A stretch of 64,000 nt of DNA from Diplonema papillatum (taxonomy: Eukaryota; Euglenozoa; Diplonemea; Diplonemida; Diplonemidae). Below the pieces are notes generated by a model. That model had not been told where the DNA came from. It did not search any database and saw only the letters and a program-made list of their open reading frames with translations. Below, one piece after another: positions 18,795 to 28,553 of the stretch. Within the stretch, counting starts at the first letter, position 1; every line of letters begins with the position of its first letter. The DNA lies in the NCBI GenBank assembly GCA_030068145.1, contig JAPJBO010001059.1, positions 1 to 64,000 of the forward strand. Direction: 5' to 3'. The position numbers were made by a program, and so were the translations under genes.

Positions 18795-18836
18795 CAGAGA
18801 GGCGGGTTTGAACCGACGCCACTCAAATTCTAAGAT
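18795..18836 (-). other. tRNA-like T-arm fragment
   Basis: Read on the minus strand it has GGTTCAAACCC (a Pol III box B) next to an anticodon-arm-like hairpin. There is no acceptor stem or D arm, so it is a fragment of a tRNA-derived repeat, not a tRNA. Confidence 0.35.
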
Positions 18837-18929
18837 TATAAGACCCCAAACTTTCCAAAGGGCCAAAGTGACTTGAATTGCAATGTGTCAAGTTTGGGCA
18901 TTCTCACCCGGGGAATACGCGTAAAGTAG

Positions 18930-19350
18930 TCGGGGTTGATTCGTGCTGAGCGGCGTGCTCTTCCCGGGAGTCCCGCCTGCCGGGAGCGTGCTGCCCGTCG
19001 AAAGCGCGCGCCAGGTCGAAGGCGAGCAGCATGTGAATCGGCCTTTTTTCCGGTTGATTGCCGCCGTCACGGTGCAGAGCTGCTTCTCTGTGCCTCTCCC
19101 TACCCGGAAGCCTCCGGACTGAGGAGCCCATCGATGGAGGAACGTGGGGCGGTCTTTGATAATGGTCTCCACTATCTTCCAAAGGGCAGGTGAGTGCGTT
19201 CTTCTTGTGGCGAATCCCCAGGAGGGCCCGAGGGGCTTTTGGGGGGCCCCGTCCGATGGGGAGTGACTGGTCTAAACGGTGGCTTCGGCAGTCCACACTG
19301 CAGCATCTGCCCAAGTGTTGGTAAGTGGTGGTACCGGCCAAATACCTGAC
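18930..19350 (-). pseudogene. Decayed LINE reverse-transcriptase fragment
   Basis: Two minus-strand frames together show RT landmarks that match LINE-I1: a METIIKDR block (LINE-I1 MEVIVKNR), GGFR.(G/Q)RGTE(K/E)QL, and FDLARAFDG (RT motif A; LINE-I1 FDLANAFDT). The frame changes within the fragment and no other RT motif remains. It lies in EB, so it was captured by or inserted in EB before or with its spread. Confidence 0.6.
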
Positions 19351-19447
19351 TCAGCCCGGGGCTCTGGAGTGCAATGAGAGCTCCAGCCCGGGGCTCCGGG
19401 CCCACACTGTCTCGAGTGCTCTTCGCTCTGCTGTTGGGGTCCTGATT

Positions 19448-20788
19448 GGGCTAATTCCCATTCTCGAACACAATTTAACTTTTTGCCCATTCTCGAACAC
19501 TCGCTAACTTTTTGCCCATTCTCGAACACTTTTTAACTTTTTGCCCATTCTCGAACAGTCGCCTAACTTTTTGCCCATTCTCGAACATTGAAATTTGCCC
19601 AGGGTGGGATTCGAACTCACCACCCATACATCCAAAAATCCCAGCCATTTTTGGGTTCGCCATTTGGATCCGTTCCTCGAACAAGGTGCCAGCATTGTGG
19701 TTGGCTGCTGCGTCCCGGCTCGGTATCCTGGTTGCGCACTGGGTCATTGACACCGCAGACTACGGGTAAACGGTTTTCTAAACACAGATTCGTGCATAAT
19801 TCAGGTATCTACTTGTAGCGCTTCCTAATTCTGTGCCGAAACAGCGACGGGCGCGACGTCACGAATGACTCCAGAGGAGGAGCGGGAGAGACTCAGAGCG
19901 GTAAGTAACGCCGCAGCCAATCAAGATTTGAGTGATGCTACTCTTACAGTAGAAGCTGCAAAGAAAAAGTGCCAGTCGTCTGAAAATAATTAGGAGCTGG
20001 CGGATGGTGACTGGATCTTGTCCTCCCTGCCGCAGGCTGGCAGGCTGAGAGAGAGACTGGAATTGCCGGCGAGCCGCCAGGGCGCATGGCAGGAGCCATT
20101 TCTCCTGCCATCATGCAGCCATGTGCCAAGTGTAACCGCCACTTCAACTCTGAAAAAAATTTGTCCTAACTTTTTTGACCCAAAATTTTTGACCCAAAAT
20201 TTTTGTCCTAAATTTTTGACCCAAAAAATTTGACCCAAAAATTGACCGAAAAATTTTGAGCCAAAAAATTTCGGTCAAATTTTTTGAATCACTTTGCTGC
20301 AAAGTTGCAAGCTGCTTCTCCTGGTGTAGGTCAGTGAACTAAGGTCACTCAATGGCCGCCGCGCAATTTGCAAGCAAGACGAGCAAACTCAGTGAAGTCT
20401 GTGCCGGGTTTGTAGCTCGCACACCACCGTCACGTGTAGAAGCTTGAAGCAACCAAGAACCCGAGTTTAGATGCCGAAGAGGCTGCGGCCTGAAGTTAGC
20501 AAGGGTACCGTCTTCGAATCAGTGAACGCAGCTGTTCTCGCGGTGAAACTTGAGGCAAATGTCTCGGGGAAGTGACATTTTCACCACAAAAACTGGAATG
20601 TTCGAGAATGGGCAAAAAGTTAAATAGTGTTCGAGAATGGGCACAAAGTTACCGAGAATGGGCAAAAAGTTAAAAAGTGTTCGAGAATGGGCAAAAAGTT
20701 AGCGAGTGTTCGAGAATGGGCAAAAAGTTAAATAGTGTTCGAGAATGGGCACAAACATAAGGAAGTGTACTATAATGGGAATTGTCCC
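19448..20788. mobile_element. E4: array-ended transposon inserted in EB
   Basis: Termini GGGCTAATTCCC and GGGACAATTCCC (inverted) with the 9-bp duplication GTCCTGATT (19439-19447 and 20789-20797). Left array 19460-19590 and right array 20595-20755 have units AACTTTTTGCCCATTCTCGAACA. The outermost right unit carries a different tag (TATAGTACAC-like), akin to E1. The interior has an AT-rich run of TTTTTGACCCAAAA-type repeats (20150-20290). No ORF of note. Confidence 0.9.
19600..19626 (-). other. tRNA-like T arm inside E4
   Basis: Minus strand GTGAG-TTCGAAT-CCCAC resembles a T arm/box B and sits directly inside the left terminal array. The rest of a tRNA is missing. Confidence 0.3.
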
Positions 20789-21045
20789 GTCCTGATTGGC
20801 TTCGCTTCATGGAACCGTCGTGACTCTGGCGCCCCAGGCTTCCCTGCTGCATCACCCTCGCCGCCTGCGTGGTTGCAGCCTCACCGAGTGACCGACCCTC
20901 ACTGAGGCTCGGTAGACTGCAGCGGGCCCCAGTGCACAGGGCAAAGCAGGTGCCAGGAAAACCCAAAATATGCCCAGAAAACTTCGAAACTGAAGAAATT
21001 GGGGCGAAAAGTATCCTGAATGGGCTGGGAACCCCCCCCAAAAAA

Positions 21046-21116
21046 AAGAGCTACAAAAGGCTACAAAAAGCTACGCTGTAGCTAGCTGTAGCTTTTTGTA
21101 GCTAAACCTCACACTG
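21046..21116. repeat. hAT-like terminus and palindrome in EB
   Basis: Read inward from 21116 it begins CAGTGTGAGGTTTAGCTAC, close to the CAGTGTGAGACTTAGCTA ends found at 31527, 32268, 46731 and 51181. It forms a palindrome rich in AGCTA and TAGCT. No partner end is visible nearby. Confidence 0.5.
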
Positions 21117-22202
21117 CCCTGTAGCTTTCTAATCATTTTGTGTGTACACGCGACTGTGTGAGAATGGTAGCATTTGTTGCGACTGTGTGAGAATGGTAGC
21201 ATTTTGTTGCGACTGTGTGAGAAAGGTAAGAAATTGTTCGGACTGTGTGAGAATGGTAGCATTTGTTGCGACTGTGTGAGAATGGTAAGAAATTGTTTGG
21301 ACTGTGTGAGAATGGTAGCATTTGTTGCGACTGTGTGAGAATGGTAGCATTTGTTGCGACTGTGTGAGAATGGTAGCATTTGTTGCGACTGTGTGAGAAT
21401 GGTAGCATTTGTTGCAACCGTGTGAGAATGGTAAGAATTGTTGAAAAAGTGTGAGAATGGTGTTTACCCCGCCCATTATAGAACTATTCTTAACTTTTTG
21501 CCCATTATAGAACTGTTCTTAACTTTGTGCCCATTATAGAACTATTTTTAACTTTTTGCCCATTCTCGATAACTTTGTGCCCATTATAGAACATTCGCTA
21601 ACTTTTTGCCCATTATAGAACATTCGCTAAAAATCGTCACTTCGGGGACTCGATACCACAACCTTCAGGACGGGTTTTGGTCTAAATCTGGTCCAAAACT
21701 TGAACAGTACGGTTTCCTGAGTTTGTGCCTACTTTTCCCAACTTTGGACCCAAGTTTGCCAAGACTCGTGGCAAGAGTAAGTTCAAGTTTGTGTTAGCAC
21801 GCAGGCGGTACTCTGCATCGCCGGCGTGGCAGAAGAGACCTGCACACGGGTTTATTACTCTTCGTACGTGATGTTTGCTTTCACGTCTCGACCGTCGCGA
21901 CCAGCATTGTTCCCAAACTTGGGTCCAATGGTTGGATTTAGTCCAAATCTTGGCCGCGACTTTGGGTCCAACTTGGACTCCAAGTTTTGGGTCCGAGAAA
22001 AGCTGGGTGAAAGTCGGCTGAAGGAGTTGCCAAGTCTTCGAATCAGCTGTTTTTCGCAGGAAGATGCTTGCAACCAACGCGGAGGAGTCGGTTCTGCAAC
22101 TGGGCATCAACGCTGTTGACAACGGCAGCAGGAAGTGACGAGCCTATGAAATCCATTCAAGAATGGGGTGAAATACCAAAACAGTACGGTTTCCTGAGGT
22201 TG

Positions 22203-22690
22203 TGCCCAAAACTTGGGTTCCAGACTTGGGACCCAAACTTGGGTCCCAAACTTGGGTCCCAAACTTGGGTCCCAAACTTGGGTCCCAAACTTGGGTCCCA
22301 AACTTGGGTCCCAAACTTGGGTCCCAAACTTGGGTCCCAAACTTGGGTCCCAAACTTGGGTCCCAAACTTGGGTCCCAAACTTGGGTCCCAAACTTGGGT
22401 CCCAAACTTGGGTCCCAAACTTGGGTCCCAAACTTGGGTCCCAAACTTGGGTCCCAAACTTGGGTCCCAAACTTGGGTCCCAAACTTGGGTCCCAAACTT
22501 GGGTCCCAAACTTGGGTTCCCAAACTTGGGTCCCAAACTTGGGTTCCAAACTTGGGTTCCAAACTTGGGTTCCAAACTTGGGTTCCAAACTTGGGTCCCA
22601 AACTTGGGTCCCAAACTTGGGTCCCAAACTTGGGTTCCAAACTTGGGTTCCAAACTTGGGTTCCAAACTTGGGTTCCCAAACTTGGGTGC
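22203..22690. repeat. 13-bp minisatellite in E1
   Basis: About 37 copies of the same CCCAAACTTGGGT unit as at 16338-16617, with a later part in which GGGTTCC variants are spreading (22530-22680). The local spread of the variant shows ongoing tandem turnover. Confidence 0.95.
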
Positions 22691-23100
22691 GTCAGCTGCC
22701 AGAGGCCAGACTAACACTACCAGACTGCACGCAGCCTGACAGCAGTCTGACTCTGAGCCGACCGCCCGGTCTGTTCGAGGCTTTTCCGTGGCATGATGAC
22801 ATAATCCAGGTCCAGGACCAGTCTGGTTACCAGGTTACTGGCCTGGCGCTACCAGTAATTAGGCCCAGACTTCAGACCGGGCCCGCGTGGACCGAAACTT
22901 GAGCCCAAAACCTGACCCAAAACTTGGACCAAACCTGGACCCGAGTTGGGAACCAAAACTTAGACCCAAGATTTTGGCAGCCTGGAGGTTGGGGTATCGA
23001 GTCCTAGAAGTGACGATTTAGCAATGTTCTATAATGGGCAAAAAGTTAGCGGAATGTTCTATAATGGGCACAAAGTTGGGAATTAGCCCTCATGAAAGTG

Positions 23101-23928
23101 CGTGCGCTCGGCTAAGGCCGGCGCGTGGCGAGACTGGAGGCAGCAGTTAAAGTTCGGGGAACAGTAAAGTTCGGGCGAAGCTAAGTTCGGGCAATGCTGG
23201 TGAAGCTAAGCTTAGTTCGGGCGTTGCTAAGCGCTCAGGCTGCGCTGGTACTAAAAAACAGTTCGGGCACGAAGCGAAGTTCGGCCAGGGTGTAAAGTCC
23301 GGGTGAAGCCAAGGTCGGTGCTCGTACCCGGGGGGGGACACCCCCCCCCGACCCACCGAGTGCGGAAAAAGTTTGGCGCTGGTACCCGGGTGGGCGCCCC
23401 CCCCGCCGCCCCCCGGCGAAGCAAAAGTTCGGGCGGAGCTAAGTTCTGGTGAAGCTCAGTTCGGACGATAATGAGTTCGAGTGATCCTAAGTTCGGGTGG
23501 AGCTAAGTTCTGGTGAAGCAAAGTTCGGGCGCAGCTGAGTTCGGGCGAAGCAACGCTCGGGCGAAGTTAAGTTCTGGCGAAGCAAAGTTCGGGCGATGCT
23601 AAATTCTGGTACGGGCGCAGCTGAGTTCGGACGAAGCAAAGTTCGCACGAAGCTGAGTTCTGGTGAAGCAAAGTTCGGTTCTCGTAGCAAGTTTGGCCTG
23701 TGATGGCAAGCTCGGCCGCCCGACTCCGTTTCCCGGGGTGACCCAAATACCGCGAGATACTGAGAAACTCCGCCAAAAACGCAATTTTCGGGCACATTTG
23801 ACCCCGAAACGCAACAAACCTCGAAAACAATCTTCGACCGGAAAAATGTCATGGGCGGGGTTCGAACTCGGACTCACCGGCCTGAAGGCCGGCGCCCGGT
23901 CACTCTGCCACCCGCATACCTTCTGCGA
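23101..23928. repeat. 828-bp duplication, copy 1
   Basis: Almost identical to 24150-24977 (one difference seen, near 23822). Most of it is an imperfect repeat of a GTTCGGGCGAAGC(A/T)AA-like motif of 16-22 bp, interrupted by two G/C-run blocks. The last 75 bp are a tRNA-like SINE head on the minus strand. Confidence 0.9.
23852..23926 (-). mobile_element. tRNA-derived SINE-like head, copy 1
   Basis: The minus strand has box A-like TGGCAGAGTGA, a GCCGGCC-TTCA-GGCCGG hairpin and box B AGTTCGAACCC at tRNA spacing. The anticodon loop and T stem do not fold as a real tRNA. The body that follows (minus strand, below 23852) is shared by both duplication copies. Confidence 0.5.
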
Positions 23929-24050
23929 GGGAAAAAAAAAGCTTGCCCGGCTCTTTCCAAAAACAATACACTTTTTTCATGAAGAAAAGCCGGGTTGGCT
24001 CGAATAGAGGCTATTCACATTGCATGTTCATAGGACCTCCAGTCTCGAAA
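23925..24050. repeat. Short interspersed repeat, copy 1
   Basis: About 125 bp from TGCGAGGG-A9 to AGTCTCGAAA, nearly identical to 27785-27919. It contains a stem of GCCCGGCTCTTTCC with a near-inverse GAAAAGCCGGG. Both copies start after TGCGAGGG, and LINE coding remnants lie beside both. Confidence 0.7.
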
Positions 24051-24058
24051 AAACGGCG

Positions 24059-24148
24059 GAAATCGCAAATTCCACGTGTTGGTACTGTTCTACCCAGCAT
24101 ACCGAACTGCTGGAGCATGTACTGCTCGACTGTCCAGACACAAAAAGT
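24059..24148 (+). pseudogene. LINE C-terminal CCHC remnant
   Basis: One frame reads TCWYCSTQHTELLEHVLLDC: C-x2-C-x9-H-x4-C, the same spacing as the C-terminal knuckles of LINE-I1, LINE-I2 and the minus-strand fragment at 26826-27787. The EHVLLDCP ending is typical of LINE ORF2 C-termini. Only about 30 codons survive. Confidence 0.6.
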
Positions 24149-24149
24149 A

Positions 24150-24977
24150 CGTGCGCTCGGCTAAGGCCGGCGCGTGGCGAGACTGGAGGCAGCAGTTAAA
24201 GTTCGGGGAACAGTAAAGTTCGGGCGAAGCTAAGTTCGGGCAATGCTGGTGAAGCTAAGCTTAGTTCGGGCGTTGCTAAGCGCTCAGGCTGCGCTGGTAC
24301 TAAAAAACAGTTCGGGCACGAAGCGAAGTTCGGCCAGGGTGTAAAGTCCGGGTGAAGCCAAGGTCGGTGCTCGTACCCGGGGGGGGACACCCCCCCCCGA
24401 CCCACCGAGTGCGGAAAAAGTTTGGCGCTGGTACCCGGGTGGGCGCCCCCCCCGCCGCCCCCCGGCGAAGCAAAAGTTCGGGCGGAGCTAAGTTCTGGTG
24501 AAGCTCAGTTCGGACGATAATGAGTTCGAGTGATCCTAAGTTCGGGTGGAGCTAAGTTCTGGTGAAGCAAAGTTCGGGCGCAGCTGAGTTCGGGCGAAGC
24601 AACGCTCGGGCGAAGTTAAGTTCTGGCGAAGCAAAGTTCGGGCGATGCTAAATTCTGGTACGGGCGCAGCTGAGTTCGGACGAAGCAAAGTTCGCACGAA
24701 GCTGAGTTCTGGTGAAGCAAAGTTCGGTTCTCGTAGCAAGTTTGGCCTGTGATGGCAAGCTCGGCCGCCCGACTCCGTTTCCCGGGGTGACCCAAATACC
24801 GCGAGATACTGAGAAACTCCGCCAAAAACGCAATTTTCGGGCACATTTGACCCCGAAACGCAACAAACCGCGAAAACAATCTTCGACCGGAAAAATGTCA
24901 TGGGCGGGGTTCGAACTCGGACTCACCGGCCTGAAGGCCGGCGCCCGGTCACTCTGCCACCCGCATACCTTCTGCGA
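24150..24977. repeat. 828-bp duplication, copy 2
   Basis: Second copy, same orientation, 1049 bp after the first. It ends at TCTGCGA where a run of about 20 T begins. Confidence 0.9.
24901..24975 (-). mobile_element. tRNA-derived SINE-like head, copy 2
   Basis: Identical in its boxes to copy 1. On the minus strand it directly follows a poly(A) of about 20 (24978-24998 as T on the plus strand). Confidence 0.5.
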
Positions 24978-25707
24978 TTTTTTTTTTTTTTTTTTTGACA
25001 CCCGACACGGCGGGAAACGGCTTTACTGGGCCGTGTTACTGTCAAGTAACATGCCACGCAGGTTAGACACTGTGTGCTGCACAAGGCACAGGCTAGTTTG
25101 TTGGGGGCTAGGTTGCTTGCTAGGCTAGGGTGGGGTGATTTCCTTGTCTCTTGTTTCATTGTGTAACTTTTTAACGTTTACCCAGGGTTACAGTGGGTCG
25201 CTTCGTGCTGTACCCGAACTCTCTGGGTTTGTCTTGTATGTTTTTTTGTTTGATGTAGGTGCAACAGTTGGTGGTGCCTTGGTAGCCAGTGCACAGTTTA
25301 TGGAACACTTTTGCTGTTGTCGGTGCATTTGTGGTTTGTGCTTCAGTTTATATTCTTGCTGCCTTTGGAGGCGCAGCGGTTTGCGGTGCTTGGTAGCAAG
25401 TGCAACAGTCGTTTTTTTGCAGAGCTGGGTTCGACGGCGTTTGTTTGTGCACACGCTGGCTTTGGCCGAGGCGACAATGTGGAAGCTCAAGGACACGCAC
25501 ACGGCAGCTGCGAGTTCATCGGCGTTGTCTGGCAGCACTTCTTGAAGGCCGAGGGTTTGTAGGTGATGTTACGTTGCCGTCTTGAAGCAGCACGTTGCGT
25601 GGTGTCGTTGGGTTCGATAACAGTGGAGTTGAACGATGCGGCGTCGTCAGGCCCAGTCGTTTGAGCCGTCACTGCTGATGGCGTCTGTGTAGCAGATCCC
25701 GCGATTC
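24978..25707 (-). mobile_element. Probable LINE 3' end with poly(A), minus strand
   Basis: About 700 bp ending, on the minus strand, in poly(A) at 24978. I see no conserved protein motif in it; short minus-strand frames (25188-25538, 25487-25672) are not recognisable. The poly(A) end and the LINE neighbours make a LINE 3' region the best guess. Confidence 0.35.
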
Positions 25708-25969
25708 AATTTCAATTTCAATTTCAAAAATTTGGAAACCGCACCCGGGTTAGGCTTGGGGATACGGTGCTAAGGTTCCTTGTGCCTCCTCTTCATCCTT
25801 GGGGCGTTTGTTTGTTTTCTGTTTTCTTTGGTTCGTTCTTGGTATGGTTGTGGGGGGGTTCAGTGGGATTGTTTCTTGCCCGCCCTCCCCTTGTTTCTTG
25901 CCGCTGTTTTGGTAATGATGTCCTGGCGTGCCAGGCTTTACCAGTAGCGGTCGGTGTGTTTCGAGCGAT
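25708..25969 (-). mobile_element. LINE 3' UTR with (TTGAAA)n tail, minus strand
   Basis: Inverted copy of 90-361. The tail lies at 25708-25730. The match stops at 25969, where the family of E6 begins (GAGGTGAAGTCCT). Confidence 0.7.
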
Positions 25970-26095
25970 GAGGTGAAGTCCTAAATATGACGTTTGTTAC
26001 TTTTTTTGCCCATTCTATTACGATTTCAAACTTTTATACCATTCTATTACTACCCCCAAACTTTTATACCATTCTTTTACTACCCGATTCTGTTC
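25970..26095. mobile_element. Left end of an E6-family array element (partner end missing)
   Basis: Starts GAGGTGAAGTCCTAAATATGACG, matching the left end of E6 at 46978, then three units of AACTTTTATACCATTCTATTACTAC. The right end (ACTTCGCCTC) and the second target duplication are not found, so the element is truncated or rearranged. Confidence 0.65.
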
Positions 26096-26825
26096 TGTTC
26101 TGTAGGGCGGAACGAAGCCCGGGCAAGACGAGGCAAGACGGTCTCTAACGGGCAAGCGTACAGTGGTTCTTTGTGCCACCATTTACTCCGTTGTGTTGTT
26201 TGTGATGGAGTGATGACTACTACTTGTTCGTTTATCGGTTTTTTGTTTCACGTAAATTGTTTTTCCTTCTGGCTACGGTTCTTGGTTCTCGTTATTGGGT
26301 TCGCTTTCTGGTAATGGTTTTCGGTTTACGTAAATTGGTTCTCTTTCTGTTAACGGTTTTCGGTTCACGTAAAAGTTTGAGGTCCTACTCCAAGTCCGAG
26401 GGCGTGGTCAGGGCGCGCAGCTTTTCATGTTTCAATGCTGTCTCCTCCGAGCCGTACCTTCTCGGGTGAGCATCGGACCTCAGTTTTGCTTGCGATGCTT
26501 GAGGCACCTATACGTACTGGGCAAATCAATTCGCTTTTCGCTAGTAATGCCTCTGCTCCTCTTTCTACTTTCTTGGTTCAAAGTGTCAAGTGCAAGGTGC
26601 CGGAGTAGAATTCTCTAGCTTCCTACTCTCGTTCTCCATTTGTACTTCGCTTCGCTTTGCCTTCGTTTCGTCGCTCTTCGAGGTTGCTTCGACGTCGGGG
26701 GTCGGCCGTCTCGCGGTCACGGTCGTGACTGTTCCTCGGACGCGCTCTCGTGGGCCGGGGGGGTTGTCCCTCCGACGGACGAGGCGGGGCCCGGTATGCG
26801 GTGGTTGAGTCGGGGCCGAGTCCGA
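26096..26825 (-). other. Intergenic or LINE 3' UTR, no gene recognised
   Basis: About 730 bp between the array fragment and the stop of the minus-strand LINE frame. It contains short repeats such as GGTT(C/T)(T/A)CGT(A/T)A near 26230-26370 but no coding signal. It probably belongs to the 3' UTR of the LINE at 26826-27787. Confidence 0.4.
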
Positions 26826-27787
26826 TTACGGGCGTGCAAATCCGCTGGCCTCGAGTTCGCGTGTTTGTGTCGCGGTTCTCGTGGCGGATGGGCGGGATTC
26901 GGTGGGCTGTTCGTCGGGTGTGGTCGGCACGAGTATCCGGTACTCCTCCAGCAGTCCGGTCCCTTGCAGGTACTCGAGTGCCGTCTCCGGGTGTTCGAAC
27001 AGCAATCTCCACAGCTGTTCGTGTCTCGGTATCCACACCGGTTGGCCACCCTCCCGCCGTAACGGGGAGGCCACTTCCCACATCAGGTCACGCTTCCCTT
27101 GCGTCCCCTCATGGCCGCAGTCCAAGAAAAGGTGCGAGACCGGGCACTCGGCTACCTCTCCGCAATGCGGGCAGGGACGATTCGAGCTCCGTTCGGACTT
27201 CGCTAACGCGTCGTAGTCCTCCCGGCACCAATTGCGAAGGAGGCGGTGCTGGCCCGTGCGGATCTGCCTGATCTCACGCTCGGCCCGTCGCGTGAGGTGA
27301 TCGATTTTCGGGAGTTTCCTCCCGTTGACGATCTGCGCGTGTGCGAGTTTCCCGTCGTAGTGGGAGCCCAACTCCGGGTGGGCCTTCAGCACGCCTGCCG
27401 ACCACCTCTTCTGCACATAGCTCTTGTGCCTGGCCGCCGCCGTCGATCGCGTGAGCGGGGGACGGGGTCCCCTTTCTCCTGGCGAGCTGGCGCCGGTCTT
27501 CGCCCGGGTATCCGCTTCGTCGTTCCCGGCCAGTCCACAGTGGCTGTAGACGAACTGGAGGTGGATGGTGTACCCACGATCGGCGAGCTTGCCCAGCAGC
27601 TGCCAGATCTCGATGTTGGCTGGGTCGACTTGGCGATGTGGTCCATGGTCGAGGTCCTGGAGGAGCGAGCTCGAGTCAGTCAGTATCCACAGGGTTTTGT
27701 CGTTCCTCCTGCTCAGACTGCCCACGAGGACGCGCAGGGCTCTCTGCATCGCCACCTGTTCCGCCCGGTAGCTTGTCGCCCACTTGC
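26826..27787 (-). pseudogene. LINE-I3 ORF2 C-terminal fragment (RNase H, CCHC)
   Basis: An open minus-strand frame of about 320 codons starting inside an RNase H domain: SYRAEQVA (the catalytic Glu), LTDSSSLL (catalytic Asp) and YSHCGLAGNDEAD, followed by RAEREIRQIRTGQHR and the knuckle CPHCG..H....C (C-x2-C-x9-H-x4-C). It is clearly related to LINE-I1 but a different family, roughly half identical by eye. It is 5'-truncated at 27787, where the short interspersed repeat begins. Its family tail is probably the TTGAAA repeat at 25708. The endonuclease and RT are missing, so it is dead as an element although its reading frame is open. Confidence 0.8.
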
Positions 27788-27919
27788 CGGCCTGCGAGGG
27801 AAAAAAAAAGCTTGCCCGGCTCTTTCCAAAAACAATACACTTTTTTCATGAAGAAAAGCCGGGTTGGCTCGAATAGAGGCTATTCACATTGCATGTTCAT
27901 AGGACCTCCAGTCTCGAAA
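27785..27919. repeat. Short interspersed repeat, copy 2
   Basis: Copy of 23925-24050, including the A9 run and the GAAAAGCCGGG stem arm. Confidence 0.7.
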
Positions 27920-28553
27920 GATGCGCTCTAAATATTACCCGGAACCACCGAGTCTGCCAGAGCTTTTCGAAGACAAAAACTGCATAAAGACTTTCTGTAT
28001 GCTACAAGAGCTGGGCGAAGAAAACGACTTCTGACATCACCAGCGCGAGTACGGGTACCCCGTCAGTCCGCAAATGGGTGAATTTAGCACACTACAAATA
28101 GAACAAATAGGCCCACACAACTCTAGAAAAGTGTATACATACCATGTACAGTGAAGTTGTAAAGTGTCAACAAAAATCCGTGCCAATACAAAACAAATAA
28201 TCTACCTCCCACAGTCCAACGGACTGCTAGCAGGAACTGCCCTGCGTTAGGCCAAATTCCTTTCATTTCGTTCACTCGTTAGTTTGGTTTCCCCCTTGGC
28301 CGCCAGTTTTCCAGCTGAGGCTTCGTTGTCTCATTCTCCTACTGGTTTCGAAGACAAAAAAAAAAAGGCGGAATTTTTTTTTGTTCACTACCGAGTGAGA
28401 ATTTTTGGACTCATTTTGAGTTCTTCGCAAACCGGGCGAAATAAGCTCTGAGAGAGCAGAAATACCGTCCTGGGACACTGGAAACGAGTAAATGACGATC
28501 TCGCACTTTCCGATAAGAATTCCACCTGAGCAGGCGCTAAAAGCGAATTTTGC
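27920..28553. other. Unassigned AT-richer DNA
   Basis: About 630 bp in which I find no gene, tandem repeat or terminus that I recognise. It ends in the T run of the minus-strand LINE-R copy. Confidence 0.5.

Larger units (their letters stand above)
15519..21470. mobile_element. EB: array-ended transposon inserted in E1
   Basis: Termini GGGGCAAATACCATTC and GGGGTAAACACCATTC (inverted), flanked by GCCCATTAT on both sides (15510-15518 and 21471-21479), a 9-bp duplication that falls inside an E1 array unit. The left array 15528-15708 and right array 21140-21460 are built of units with CATTCTCACACAGTCGCAACAAA. It carries two later insertions, EA and E4, a decayed LINE RT fragment, tRNA-like DNA and a hAT-like end. 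Its own DNA is about 1.8 kb. A second right-hand array of this family is at 46010-46300. Confidence 0.88.
15472..23089. mobile_element. E1: array-ended DNA transposon with nested insertions
   Basis: The ends are GGGCTAATTCCC and its inverse. Both are flanked by the 9-bp duplication TCATGAAAG (15463-15471 and 23090-23098). Inside each end are units of the form AACTTT(T/G)TGCCCATTATAGAAC (left block split at 15518 and resumed at 21471-21630; right block 23024-23085). E1's own DNA is 15472-15518 plus 21480-23089, about 1.65 kb; the rest is the EB insertion and what EB holds. Its interior has sub-terminal inverted repeats (a CACTTCGGGGACTCGATACC-like block near 21641 and its inverse near 23000) and the 13-bp minisatellite. 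No transposase is visible, so it is non-autonomous. It landed about 25 bp beyond the tRNA-His gene. The 9-bp duplication and GGG/AATT termini suggest MULE-like mobilisation. Confidence 0.88.

Noticed and set aside
23852-24975. Two functional tRNA genes
   Set aside because: Boxes A and B are present, but the anticodon loop and T stem do not fold; SINE-head interpretation preferred.
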